From a bacterium (GTDB lineage: Bacteria > Bacillota > Clostridia > Oscillospirales > Oscillospiraceae): a stretch of 21,952 nucleotides of DNA. The stretch covers positions 1 to 21,952 of the forward strand of contig SFQY01000030.1 in assembly GCA_004562395.1 (NCBI GenBank), in the 5' to 3' direction. The notes below the pieces were generated by a model that was not told the origin of the DNA, made no database searches, and saw nothing but the letters and a program-made list of their open reading frames with translations. Of this stretch, positions 7,215 through 14,114 are shown in pieces. The translations under genes were made by a program, and so were the position numbers. Position 1 is the first letter of the stretch. Each line of letters begins with the position of its first letter.

Positions 7215-7742
7215 ATGGATTTTTTGGAAATCGCGAAAAAGCGGCAGTCCTGCCGGAGCTATGACGAAGCACGGGAAGTGGAGCAGGAAAAGCTGGAGGC
7301 CGTTCTGGAAGCTGGCCGGCTGGCCCCCTCCGCCTGCAACGGCCAGCCCTACCACTTTACGGTTTGCCGGGGCGAGACGGCCAAGGCCGTGGCCGCGGCC
7401 ACCGCGGGCATGGGGATGAACAAATTCGCGGTTCAGGCCCCGGTTCTCATCGTGGTGTCTGAACAGCCCTATGTCAAATCCGCCGCCCTGGGGGCGCGGG
7501 TGAAGAAGAACGACTACCGCTCCATCGACATCGGCATCGCCGCCGCTTACCTCACAGCCGAGGCGACCACTCAGGGGCTGTCTACCTGCATTCTGGGCTG
7601 GCTGGATGACGGAAAGATCCGGCAGCTCTGCGGCCTGGACCAGCCGGTCCGGCTGGTCATCACCCTGGGCTACGCCAGAGAAGGCGACCCCCTCCGGGAA
7701 AAGAAGCGCAAGCCCCTGTCCGAGCTGGTTTCGGAAAAATAA
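7215..7742 (+). CDS. nitroreductase family protein
   Basis: This is a 175-residue FMN-dependent oxidoreductase of the nitroreductase fold. The N-terminal motif KKRQSCRSYDE carries the basic and serine residues that contact FMN phosphate. LAPSACNGQPYHF is the family's second flavin/substrate segment, and DIGIAAAYLTAEATTQGL with TLGYAREGD near the C-terminus completes the core. The protein is short compared with the classic 210-220-residue enzymes and matches the compact form common in Clostridia. The ATG at 7215 has AGGAGG eight bases upstream, and longer versions would read through the repeat. It has its own promoter and appears monocistronic. The substrate cannot be told from sequence. Confidence 0.92.
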   Translation: MDFLEIAKKRQSCRSYDEAREVEQEKLEAVLEAGRLAPSACNGQPYHFTVCRGETAKAVAAATAGMGMNKFAVQAPVLIVVSEQPYVKSAALGARVKKNDYRSIDIGIAAAYLTAEATTQGLSTCILGWLDDGKIRQLCGLDQPVRLVITLGYAREGDPLREKKRKPLSELVSEK

Positions 7743-7753
7743 CATATTCCCCC

Positions 7754-7810
7754 ACACGCCCCGGTCATGCAGGCCCCCCTGCCCCGGGGCGTGTCATCAT
7801 CCTCTTTTTT
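7754..7810 (+). terminator. probable terminator after nitroreductase
   Basis: ACACGCCCCGG (7754-7764) pairs with CCGGGGCGTGT (7784-7794). A run of six T's comes only 10 bases later (7805-7810). The stem is strong, but the loop is large and the T run is displaced, so efficiency is uncertain. Confidence 0.5.
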
Positions 7811-7850
7811 CGAAAAATGATCGTTTATTGCACCGACGCACCGATTCATA

Positions 7851-7981
7851 TTGCACCCATCGTAGGGCGGGGGCTTGCCCCCGCCGAGCTGGTGAGATAC
7901 GCAATCTGCTGCGTCAAACGCAAATATGTATAACCATAGGTGCGTCGGCGGGGGCAAGCCCCCGCCCTACAGTGAGTGCAA
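7851..7981. repeat. palindromic inverted-repeat element (family A, copy 3)
   Basis: The arms at 7851-7887 and 7945-7981 are 37-base inverted copies that differ only in the outer 12 bases. Each contains the perfect palindrome CGGGGGCTTGCCCCCG beside GTAGGG. The outside sequence, GTGCAAACATAAACG, resembles the outside of copy 1 (GTGCAGACACAAACG), so homology extends past the palindromes. It lies in the 7743-8161 gene-free stretch, which otherwise holds the terminator above and the promoter/operator of the next operon. Confidence 0.85.
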
Positions 7982-8082
7982 ACATAAACGCAACGGGCCG
8001 CGGCTGCGAAAGGATTCCCCTCTTTTCCCCGGGAAGGAAATCCTTGCGCCAATTTCATGATCCCGGCGCGGGCAGAAATCTC

Positions 8083-8111
8083 TTGACATTTTCTCCCGTC
8101 TGTGGTACACT
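8083..8111 (+). promoter_or_regulatory. promoter of the SdpR-YhfC-SdpI-like operon
   Basis: A perfect TTGACA (8083-8088) is followed after 17 bases by TACACT (8106-8111), preceded by TG one base upstream (extended -10). This is a strong sigma-A promoter. It directly precedes a dyad at 8113-8141 that is well placed for repression. Confidence 0.85.
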
Positions 8112-8112
8112 T

Positions 8113-8141
8113 CATTTAACATTTCAGTTAATTGTTAAATG
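8113..8141. promoter_or_regulatory. candidate operator for the ArsR/SdpR-like repressor
   Basis: CATTTAAC (8113-8120) and GTTAAATG (8134-8141) form a perfect inverted repeat with a 13-base spacer, starting just after the -10 box. AT-rich dyads of this type overlapping the transcription start are usual for ArsR-family autorepressors. Binding by the adjacent gene product is inferred. Confidence 0.6.
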
Positions 8142-8161
8142 TTTGGAAAGGAGGCGCTGCC

Positions 8162-8434
8162 ATGGGGCTGCAGCAAACCCTGAAGGCCCTGGCCGATCCC
8201 ACCCGGCGGGAGATCCTGAACCTGCTGAAAAGCGGGAAGCGCTCCGCCGGAGAAATCACCGACCATTTTGACATCACCGCCGCCGCTGTTTCCCGGCATC
8301 TGTCCGTCCTGAAGGAGGCCGACCTGGTCTGCGACACCCGGGAGGGCAAATACATCTTCTATGAGCTGAACACTTCCGTTCTGGAAGAGATCATGCTCTG
8401 GATCACCGATCTGAAAGGAGAAAATCAGCCATGA
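8162..8434 (+). CDS. ArsR-family (SdpR-like) transcriptional repressor
   Basis: The 90-residue winged-helix protein shows the ArsR pattern: LKALADPTRREILNLL at residues 6-21, SAGEITDHFDITAAAVSRHLSVL as the recognition HTH (about 28-50), then a wing with GKYIFYEL. There are no cysteine pairs for metal binding, so it is not a classical metal sensor. This fits the SdpR subgroup, which is usually encoded beside SdpI. The ATG at 8162 follows AAAGGAGG, and a longer start at 8132 would lie inside the operator. It overlaps the next gene by ATGA. It probably represses its own operon through the dyad at 8113-8141. Confidence 0.9.
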   Translation: MGLQQTLKALADPTRREILNLLKSGKRSAGEITDHFDITAAAVSRHLSVLKEADLVCDTREGKYIFYELNTSVLEEIMLWITDLKGENQP

Positions 8435-9267
8435 TTCCTGTTTCTTCCGTTCTTGCCTGTGTTGTCACCCTGTTCGTCAGTCTGATTCTGCCTGTGATCT
8501 GCCTCATCGTCTATGCCCGCCGGTACAAAGGCGGCAGAATCGTCTCCGCCTGGTTTCTGGGGGCTGCCGGATTTTTCGTCCCCCAGGTTCTCATCCGGCT
8601 TCCCCTGCTGAATCTGCTCTCCGCTTCCGGCACTTTTCAGACCTTCGCCCAAAACCATATCCTCCTGTACTACCTGTGCCTGGCTTTCACCGCGGGCCTG
8701 TTTGAAATGGTGGGACGGTTCGCCGCGGCAAAGGGCCTGGGGAAAAATCTGACACCCCAGCGAGCCGTGGCCGCCGGTCTGGGCCATGGCGGAATCGAGG
8801 CCATGATACTCATCGGCATGACCTATATCAGCAACCTGATTCTCATCCTCATGATCCAAACCGGCTCCTTCGACGCCCTCATTGCCCAGACCGCCGCTGC
8901 CGGAGCGGATGTCAGCCAGCTGGAAGGTATCCGGCAGGCACTGGTGAACACCCCCGCCGGACTGTTCCTGGCCGCCGGTTTGGAACGGATCCTGACCATG
9001 ATCTGCCATACGGCCCTGTCCGCCCTTGTCTGCTTCGGCCTCGTCACCCACAGGACAGGAAAATGCCTGCTGCTGTGCCTGGTCCTGCACACGCTGCTGG
9101 ATATCTCTGCCGCCATCCAGTATCTGCTCCAGAAGGTCCTGTCCCAGACCGCTGCCTACTGCATTGTCTACGTCTACCTGGCGGGGTTTGCCCTGGTGTC
9201 CGTCCTGATCCTCAACCGCATCCGGGCCAACTGGCCCTCCACGCTTCCGGAGGAGGCTGAACCATGA
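8431..9267 (+). CDS. YhfC-family putative intramembrane metalloprotease
   Basis: This is a polytopic membrane protein of 278 residues with about seven hydrophobic segments. It carries the YhfC-type conserved polar motifs: FEMVGRFAAAK near residue 90, AGLGHGGIEAM near 112-122, a CHTALSAL segment near 190 and LHTLLD near 215. Glu, Arg and His residues placed inside membrane helices resemble the glutamic/metal-dependent CAAX-like (ABI) proteases. The substrate is unknown. Both ends overlap neighbours by ATGA, so it is made together with the repressor and the SdpI-like protein. It may process or degrade a membrane target tied to that immunity-type system, which is inference from context only. Confidence 0.8.
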   Translation: MIPVSSVLACVVTLFVSLILPVICLIVYARRYKGGRIVSAWFLGAAGFFVPQVLIRLPLLNLLSASGTFQTFAQNHILLYYLCLAFTAGLFEMVGRFAAAKGLGKNLTPQRAVAAGLGHGGIEAMILIGMTYISNLILILMIQTGSFDALIAQTAAAGADVSQLEGIRQALVNTPAGLFLAAGLERILTMICHTALSALVCFGLVTHRTGKCLLLCLVLHTLLDISAAIQYLLQKVLSQTAAYCIVYVYLAGFALVSVLILNRIRANWPSTLPEEAEP

Positions 9268-10337
9268 TCCGAGAAAACCGGGGAAAGCTGATCCTTTCCT
9301 CCCTGCTGACGCTGCTGCCCATTGCCGTGGGACTGGTGCTGTGGAAGCTGCTGCCGGAAACCCTGGCCACCCACTGGGGCTTTGACGGCCGGGCCGACGG
9401 CTTCGGCAGTCTGCCCTACGCCGTGTTCGTCCCTCCCCTTCTGATACTGGCGACCCACTGGCTGTGCATTCTGGTCGTTGCCGGAGATCCCAAAAACCGC
9501 GGCCGCAACCGCAAGCCCTTTGCCATGCTCCTGTGGATCATGCCCGTGGTCTCCAACCTGTCCGCGGCAGTGATGTACGGTCTGGCGCTGGGCGCGGATC
9601 ATTCCGCCAAAGACATTCTGAGCATCTTCATCGGCCTTCTTTTCCTGATCATCGGAAACTATCTTCCCAAATGCCGCCAGAACCACACCATCGGCATCAA
9701 GGTCCCCTGGACCTTTGCCAGCGAGGAGAACTGGAACGCCACCCACCGTTTCGGGGGCCGGGTCTGGATGGTGGGAGGACTGCTCATCATGCTGACCGTC
9801 TTCCTGCCGGAAGCCCTGGGAAGCAGGATCCTCTTCGTTTCGATCCTGGTGCTGGCCGTTGTGCCCATCGCCTACTCCTGGCTGTATTACCGCCGCCAGA
9901 AGGCCCGGGGCGACGCCATGGATCCGCTGCCCGCCGCCGGAAAGACGGGAAAGCTGGGGCTGGCCGCTCTCCTGGCGCTGCTTCTGTTCGTCGGAGCCAT
10001 GCTCTTCACCGGGGAGATCCACGTAACCTACGGTCAGGACAGCTTCACCATCGAAGCCAGCTTCTACGACGATCTCACCGTGGCCTATGACCGCATCGAC
10101 TCCCTGGAGTACCGGGAAGGAGACGTGGACGGAACCCGGGTCTGGGGTGTGGGCAGCTTCCGGCTTCTGCTGGGAAGCTGCCGGAACGAGGAATTTGGCA
10201 GCTACACCCGCTACACCTACTACCAGCCCCAGGCCTGCGTCATTCTCTCCTGTGACGGCAAGACCCTGGTCCTCAGCGGAAAGGATCCGGAGGAAACCCA
10301 GAATATCTATCAGACGCTTTCCCACCGGATCCATTGA
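9264..10337 (+). CDS. SdpI-like immunity/signalling membrane protein with C-terminal soluble domain
   Basis: The 357-residue protein begins with a DUF1648 segment (two helices around LPETLATHWGFDGRADGFGS, residues 30-49). The SdpI domain follows, with the diagnostic GNYLPKCRQNHTIGIK and PWTFASEENWNATHR (about 130-160), then more helices to about 250. The last 100 residues are soluble and beta-rich (YDRIDSLEYRE, VILSCDGKTLVLSGKDPEE), like bacterial PH-type domains found on some SdpI relatives. In Bacillus, SdpI gives immunity to the SDP peptide and sequesters SdpR at the membrane. A similar sensing role is plausible here. No SDP toxin gene is present in the window. It is the last gene of the operon. 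Confidence 0.88.
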   Translation: MIRENRGKLILSSLLTLLPIAVGLVLWKLLPETLATHWGFDGRADGFGSLPYAVFVPPLLILATHWLCILVVAGDPKNRGRNRKPFAMLLWIMPVVSNLSAAVMYGLALGADHSAKDILSIFIGLLFLIIGNYLPKCRQNHTIGIKVPWTFASEENWNATHRFGGRVWMVGGLLIMLTVFLPEALGSRILFVSILVLAVVPIAYSWLYYRRQKARGDAMDPLPAAGKTGKLGLAALLALLLFVGAMLFTGEIHVTYGQDSFTIEASFYDDLTVAYDRIDSLEYREGDVDGTRVWGVGSFRLLLGSCRNEEFGSYTRYTYYQPQACVILSCDGKTLVLSGKDPEETQNIYQTLSHRIH

Positions 10338-10343
10338 CTCCCC

Positions 10344-10384
10344 AAAGGCGCCTCCGCCCCCCTGCGGCCGGAGGCGCCTTTTTC
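10344..10384 (+). terminator. rho-independent terminator after SdpI-like gene
   Basis: AAAGGCGCCTCCG (10344-10356) pairs with CGGAGGCGCCTTT (10369-10381), and the T run continues to 10383. This is a strong textbook hairpin seven bases after the stop codon. Confidence 0.92.
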
Positions 10385-10421
10385 GCTGCTCCGCGGCAGC
10401 TCAAAAAATCGGAAAAATTCC

Positions 10422-10450
10422 TTGACTGTGGGGTAAAATTCCACTATAAT
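10422..10450 (+). promoter_or_regulatory. sigma-A promoter of greA-lysS
   Basis: TTGACT (10422-10427) and a perfect TATAAT (10445-10450) are spaced by 17 bases and lie about 45 bases before the greA start codon. Confidence 0.9.
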
Positions 10451-10495
10451 ATTCAAAGCTATGGATATTTTTATCTTAGGAAAGGATTTTTGAAT

Positions 10496-10972
10496 ATGGC
10501 TAAGGAATATAAAATCACAAGCCTGCGTCTGGCTGACCTGGAAAAGGAACTGAACTATCTGAAGACCACCCGTGAGCGTGAGGTTGCCGCCATGATCGCG
10601 GAAGCCCGCTCCTACGGCGACTTGTCCGAAAACTCCGAATACGATGCCGCCAAAAATGAGCAGGCGAAGCTCTACGGCCGCATTGCCGAAATTGAGGACA
10701 TTCTGTCCCATGCCGTGGTCATCGAGGACGAGAACGAGGCCAGCGGCCGGGTAGGCCTGGGCTGCACCGTGGTGGTGGAGGATGAGCAGGGCAACCGCAC
10801 CGAGTACCGCATCACCGGTTCCCAGGAAGCAAACCCCATGGAGCACAAGCTCTCCGACGACTCTCCCTTCGGCCGTGCCATCGTCGGCAAGGGTGCCGGA
10901 GAGACCTTCACCGTCAACGCGCCTATGGGCTCGTTCACCATGAAGGTCATCAGCGTCTCCCGCGAGGGCTGA
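10496..10972 (+). CDS. greA: transcription elongation factor GreA
   Basis: GreA enters the RNA polymerase secondary channel and stimulates transcript cleavage to rescue backtracked complexes. The 158-residue length is standard. The N-terminal coiled coil (about 10-75) carries the acidic tip in GDLSENSEYDAAKNEQ, whose Asp and Glu coordinate the catalytic Mg2+. The C-terminal FKBP-like domain (about 83-156) ends with SPFGRAIVGKGAGE and a final beta strand. The ATG at 10496 follows AAAGGA by nine bases; extension to 10334 would run through the upstream terminator. It is cotranscribed with lysS, a common clostridial arrangement. Confidence 0.97.
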   Translation: MAKEYKITSLRLADLEKELNYLKTTREREVAAMIAEARSYGDLSENSEYDAAKNEQAKLYGRIAEIEDILSHAVVIEDENEASGRVGLGCTVVVEDEQGNRTEYRITGSQEANPMEHKLSDDSPFGRAIVGKGAGETFTVNAPMGSFTMKVISVSREG

Positions 10973-10975
10973 GCC

Positions 10976-12469
10976 ATGGCAAAATTTGTACCCCAGTCCG
11001 AAATGCCCCTGGGCGACCAGGTCCGGGTCCGCCGGGAAAAGCTGGAGAACCTGCGCGCCGAGGGCTTTGATCCCTTCCTGCAGACCCGGTTCGAGGTGAC
11101 CTCCGACTCCGCCGCCATCAAGGGAAATTACGAAGCCATGGAGGGCAAGTCCGTCCGCCTGGCTGGCCGCCTTATGAGCAAGCGGGGCATGGGCAAGGTG
11201 TCCTTCTGCGATCTGCAGGACAGCACCGGCCGGATCCAGCTCTACGTCAAGTTTGACGAGATGGAGGAAGCCTCCTTCCAGCGCTTTAAGAAGAACGACA
11301 TCGGCGACATCGTAGGCGTGGTGGGCGACGTGTTCAAGACCGAGCGGGGTGAGATCTCCGTCCGGGTCCACGAGGCCACGCTGCTGTCCAAGTCCCTGCT
11401 GCCCCTGCCGGAAAAGTTCCACGGCCTCACCGACAAGGAGACCCGGTTCCGCCAGCGGTATGTGGACCTGATGGTGAACCCCGAGGTCAAGCGGAATTTT
11501 GTCATCCGTTCCCGGTTTATCAAGTTCATGCGCGCCTACCTGGACAGCCGGAACTATATTGAAGTGGAGACCCCCGTGCTGAACACCATCGCCGGAGGCG
11601 CCGCCGCCCGTCCCTTCATCACCCACCACAACACCCTGGACATTGACATGTACATGCGCATCGCCACCGAGCTGCCTCTGAAGCGGCTCATCGTGGGCGG
11701 CATGGACCGGGTGTATGAGATCGGCCGGATCTTCCGCAACGAAGGCATGGACCCCAAGCACAACCCCGAGTTCACCACCGTGGAGCTGTACCAGGCTTAC
11801 GCGGATTTCCATGATATGATGGACATCGCCGAGGGCATCATCTCCGGCGCCGCCAAGGAGATCCTGGGCACCTACCAGGTGGAATGGCTGGGCGAGACCA
11901 TCGACCTGACCCCCGGCTGGCGCCGTCTGACCATGGTTGACGCCGTCCGGGAATATGTGGGCATCGACTTCGGCGCCATCACCGACGATGCCGAGGCCGT
12001 AGCCGCCGCCAAGGCCAAGGGCGTGGAGCTGGCCGACGCCGCCGAGAAGACCTGGGGCAATGCTCTGTATGCCTGCTTCGACCAGAAGGTGGAGGAAAAG
12101 CTGATCCAGCCCACCTTTATCACCATGTACCCTGTGGAGGTCTCTCCCCTGACCAAGCGTTCTCCCAAGGATCCCCGGCTGACGGAGCGGTTTGAGCTGT
12201 TCGTCTGCCACAGTGAGCTGGCCAACGCCTACTCCGAGCTGAACGACCCCATCGACCAGCGCCAGCGCTTCGTCAAGCAGATGGAGCAGCGGGAGCGGGG
12301 CGACGACGAGACCGAAATGCTGGACGAGGACTTCCTCACCGCCATGGAATACGGTATGCCCCCCACGGGCGGCATGGGCATGGGCATCGACCGTGTGGTC
12401 ATGCTCCTCACCGGCGCCGACACCATCCGGGAGGTCATCCTGTTCCCAACGATGAAGCCCCTTGACTAA
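10976..12469 (+). CDS. lysS: lysyl-tRNA synthetase (class II)
   Basis: LysRS charges tRNA-Lys with lysine and ATP. The 497-residue protein has the N-terminal anticodon-binding OB fold (about 60-150, VRLAGRLMSKRGMGKVSFCDL) and the class II catalytic core. Motif 2 includes RIFRNEGMDPKHNPEFTT and motif 3 GMGMGIDRVVMLLTG. The RFRQRYVDLM segment marks the core start. The ATG at 10976 is three bases after the greA stop. The C-terminus ends LFPTMKPLD, very soon after motif 3. Many homologues end within a few residues of this point, so it is probably natural, but low-GC mobile-element DNA begins immediately downstream. Confidence 0.97.
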   Translation: MAKFVPQSEMPLGDQVRVRREKLENLRAEGFDPFLQTRFEVTSDSAAIKGNYEAMEGKSVRLAGRLMSKRGMGKVSFCDLQDSTGRIQLYVKFDEMEEASFQRFKKNDIGDIVGVVGDVFKTERGEISVRVHEATLLSKSLLPLPEKFHGLTDKETRFRQRYVDLMVNPEVKRNFVIRSRFIKFMRAYLDSRNYIEVETPVLNTIAGGAAARPFITHHNTLDIDMYMRIATELPLKRLIVGGMDRVYEIGRIFRNEGMDPKHNPEFTTVELYQAYADFHDMMDIAEGIISGAAKEILGTYQVEWLGETIDLTPGWRRLTMVDAVREYVGIDFGAITDDAEAVAAAKAKGVELADAAEKTWGNALYACFDQKVEEKLIQPTFITMYPVEVSPLTKRSPKDPRLTERFELFVCHSELANAYSELNDPIDQRQRFVKQMEQRERGDDETEMLDEDFLTAMEYGMPPTGGMGMGIDRVVMLLTGADTIREVILFPTMKPLD

Positions 12470-12481
12470 AGAAAACACAAG

Positions 12482-12515
12482 ATATAGTGCTGATTTGAAA
12501 AATAATTCACTATAT
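12482..12515. repeat. short inverted repeat at the lysS-mobile element junction
   Basis: ATATAGTG (12482-12489) and CACTATAT (12508-12515) are perfect inverted repeats separated by 18 AT-rich bases, starting 13 bases after the lysS stop. It lacks a T run, so it is not an obvious terminator. It could be a recombinase-binding or end sequence of the mobile remnant, but this is a guess. Confidence 0.35.
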
Positions 12516-12517
12516 AA

Positions 12518-12604
12518 TGTGGTTTCCTGCGGTGTCATCCTCGCTTTGACAGCAATTTGACAGCAAATTCCCAAAGAATAACGCATCAACACGAAGCGTT
12601 GTGA
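12518..12604 (+). pseudogene. possible C-terminal tail of a lost mobile-element gene
   Basis: A short open stretch following an in-frame stop at 12515 ends in FDSNLTANSQRITHQHEAL and a TGA at 12602-12604. It has no start codon or ribosome site. A tandem 11-base repeat, TTTGACAGCAA, at 12545-12566 lies inside it. Its position just before the terminator and the DUF6462 genes would fit the tail of an integrase or other recombinase, but 28 codons are too few to prove it. Confidence 0.25.
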
Positions 12605-12643
12605 ATTTCAGGCAATACGGTGTCAGGTTTGAACACGACCTAT

Positions 12644-12682
12644 GAGCACTTCTTAGAGTAACTCTGAGAAGTGCTCTTTTTT
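12644..12682 (+). terminator. rho-independent terminator before the DUF6462 operon
   Basis: GAGCACTTCT-AGAGT-type sequence at 12644-12659 pairs with ACTCTGAGAAGTGCTC (12661-12676) and is followed by six T's. It is a strong stem of about 15 pairs. It would terminate lysS transcription or the gene whose tail may lie at 12518-12604. Confidence 0.85.
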
Positions 12683-12736
12683 CGTTCTGCGGTCAACTTC
12701 TGTCCACATCCAAATCATTTTTAGGAGGATGCCACA

Positions 12737-13003
12737 ATGAAAGACAACTATGAACCGATCAAAAGCATGAAGGAAGTTCCAGTACAGCTGCGGAAGCTGC
12801 GCAGAGAGTATGTGCGGTATCAACAGGCAGAGCTGATATACAGCCTGTCGCACAAAAAACTGCTGGAGCTTGCCAGCGATGCCGGGGCGATTTACCGCTT
12901 TGACAGCACAGTTTTGATCAACAGAGATATTTTTGATGCTTACTTGGAGCGGTTCCATGAGCCTGCTACCAGCAAGTACAGGAATGGAGGCGATGAAGAA
13001 TGA
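12737..13003 (+). CDS. DUF6462-family excisionase-like DNA-binding protein (copy 1)
   Basis: This is an 88-residue small protein typical of clostridial integrative elements. After a charged N-terminus comes the pattern FVRYQQAELIYSL-type (here REYVRYQQAELIYSLSHKK), then LASDAGAIYRFDSTVLINRDIFDAYL. That is a MerR/excisionase-like winged HTH in which AGAIYR..TVLINR forms the wing. By family association it would assist recombination directionality or regulate element genes. The ATG at 12737 has AGGAGG upstream. It overlaps the next gene by ATGA. Base composition is visibly lower in GC than lysS. Confidence 0.75.
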   Translation: MKDNYEPIKSMKEVPVQLRKLRREYVRYQQAELIYSLSHKKLLELASDAGAIYRFDSTVLINRDIFDAYLERFHEPATSKYRNGGDEE

Positions 13004-13245
13004 GTGGAAATGTATGGATGTTTTCAGACCAGATTGATGATGAAGATGTGGAGTTTATGACCCACGAATATGTAACATACAACATGGCGTGTGATTATTA
13101 CCGCCTGGGACTCAAGCCTGTCACTCGTATGGCGCACGAAGCCGGAGCGGTTTATAAGATCGGAAAAAAGGTACTGATTCGCAGAAGCATTTTTGAGGCA
13201 TATCTGCGAGAACAGCGCAGTGTGGAAAGGAGTGAGCGGGAATGA
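13000..13245 (+). CDS. DUF6462-family excisionase-like DNA-binding protein (copy 2)
   Basis: An 81-residue paralog of the preceding gene. It shares the layout EYVTYNMACDYYRLGLK, then AHEAGAVYKIGKKVLIRRSIFEAYL, aligned with the same wing and final helix of copy 1. Adjacent DUF6462 paralogs may form a heteromeric DNA binder or bind different half-sites. The start and stop both overlap neighbours as ATGA, so the four genes of this cluster are translationally chained. The start at 13000 is fixed by that overlap and the GGAGG 10 bases upstream. Confidence 0.75.
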   Translation: MSGNVWMFSDQIDDEDVEFMTHEYVTYNMACDYYRLGLKPVTRMAHEAGAVYKIGKKVLIRRSIFEAYLREQRSVERSERE

Positions 13246-13607
13246 AAGATGGTGTTGAATATTGCTTCGAATATATCCACTCAGGTGATTACTTTATCCC
13301 GAATCTGGTGCTGCCGGAAGAATCCCGATCCACCGGCAAGTGGGGGCAAATGCACCGGGACTATCTGAGGGAACACAAACCGATTCAGTATAACTGCCTG
13401 CTCCTGTCCGGCAAGCTGTGGACTTACCTGGCAGACCTGAATGAGCGGGCACAGGATAGCCTGGCGCGGATGATCGACCAGATGAAAGCAACCGAAGGGA
13501 TCACAGAAGCGCTGAAAGCCAGCGACCCAATGGCATGGGTGCAGCGCATGAACAATATCTGCGCCAGAGCCGAGGAGATCATCCGAGAGGAGCTGATATT
13601 TGTATGA
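13242..13607 (+). CDS. TnpV-family transposon-encoded protein
   Basis: The 121-residue protein matches the TnpV family first named on Tn4451-type mobilisable elements. Recognisable parts are GDYFIPNLVLPEE (residues 14-26), GKWGQMHRDYLREHKPI, LLLSGKLWTYLADLNERAQ, IDQMKATEGITEALKA and DPMAWVQRMNNICARAEE at the C-terminus. The biochemical role of TnpV is unknown; it is a reliable marker of clostridial transposons and integrative elements. It sits third in the ATGA-linked cluster. No TnpX-type serine recombinase or relaxase accompanies it, so the element is a remnant or part of a non-autonomous unit. Confidence 0.88.
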   Translation: MKDGVEYCFEYIHSGDYFIPNLVLPEESRSTGKWGQMHRDYLREHKPIQYNCLLLSGKLWTYLADLNERAQDSLARMIDQMKATEGITEALKASDPMAWVQRMNNICARAEEIIREELIFV

Positions 13608-13912
13608 AGATGGAAGAATATCTCCGTGTACTGGAAAGCTATGTCGCATCCTGCAAGCTAAATCTGGGAGATGGAAAATCCACCCTGTCGCTGCTCTATG
13701 AGGCATACGGTGATATCAACCCGATGTACGATGACCAAATAAAGGCAGATTTTGCAGAACTGTATCAGGAATTGAACGGAACGCCACTACGAGAAATGGA
13801 CTGGATTGTCAATCCAGTCTGCGCCCTCTGCCGGGATCATGAACGGAATGGATTTATGCATGGTATTCAGGTAGGGGTACGATTGGCACAGGAAATACAG
13901 AATGTAGAATAA
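13604..13912 (+). CDS. small mobile-element protein, DUF6809-like
   Basis: A 102-residue acidic, mostly helical protein that I recognise only weakly. The C-terminal pattern RNGFMHGIQVGVRLAQEI resembles the F..G...GVRL..E ending of DUF6809 proteins, which also occur beside TnpV and DUF6462 genes. An extended start at 13535 overlaps tnpV by 73 bases. The ATG at 13604 overlaps the tnpV stop as ATGA, like the other junctions here, and is preferred. No catalytic motif or membrane segment is seen. A terminator follows 15 bases later. Confidence 0.65.
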   Translation: MKMEEYLRVLESYVASCKLNLGDGKSTLSLLYEAYGDINPMYDDQIKADFAELYQELNGTPLREMDWIVNPVCALCRDHERNGFMHGIQVGVRLAQEIQNVE

Positions 13913-13926
13913 TCAATATACGCAAT

Positions 13927-13960
13927 GCCTCAACCCCGGAAAATGGCGTTGAGGCTTTTG
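13927..13960 (+). terminator. rho-independent terminator closing the mobile remnant
   Basis: GCCTCAAC (13927-13934) pairs with GTTGAGGC (13948-13955), extended inside by partial pairing (CCCCGG/GGC), and is followed by TTTTG. It lies 15 bases after the DUF6809-like stop. The rest of the gene-free 13913-14228 stretch holds AT-rich sequence, the promoter at 14115 and the dyad at 14176. Confidence 0.75.
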
Positions 13961-14114
13961 CTATTATTGGAGAGAAGGCATTTTTCTACGGAACCATCTC
14001 AATCGGGTGGGATTTGTTACTGTTATATTGCACGAAAAGTATTTCTCGAAATTGTATAGACTGCGAAAAAACGAGATTATCACAGCAAATACAATGCTTT
14101 TATTGTTAATCCGA

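Noticed and set aside
90..7981. Palindromic repeats as CRISPR arrays or attC sites
   Set aside because: Units are not regularly spaced direct repeats with unique spacers, and no cas or integron integrase gene is nearby. They form paired inverted arms instead.
12495..12518. TTGAAA and TATAAT downstream of lysS as a promoter
   Set aside because: The spacer is only 12 bases, too short for sigma-A, and the TATAAT lies partly within the inverted repeat.
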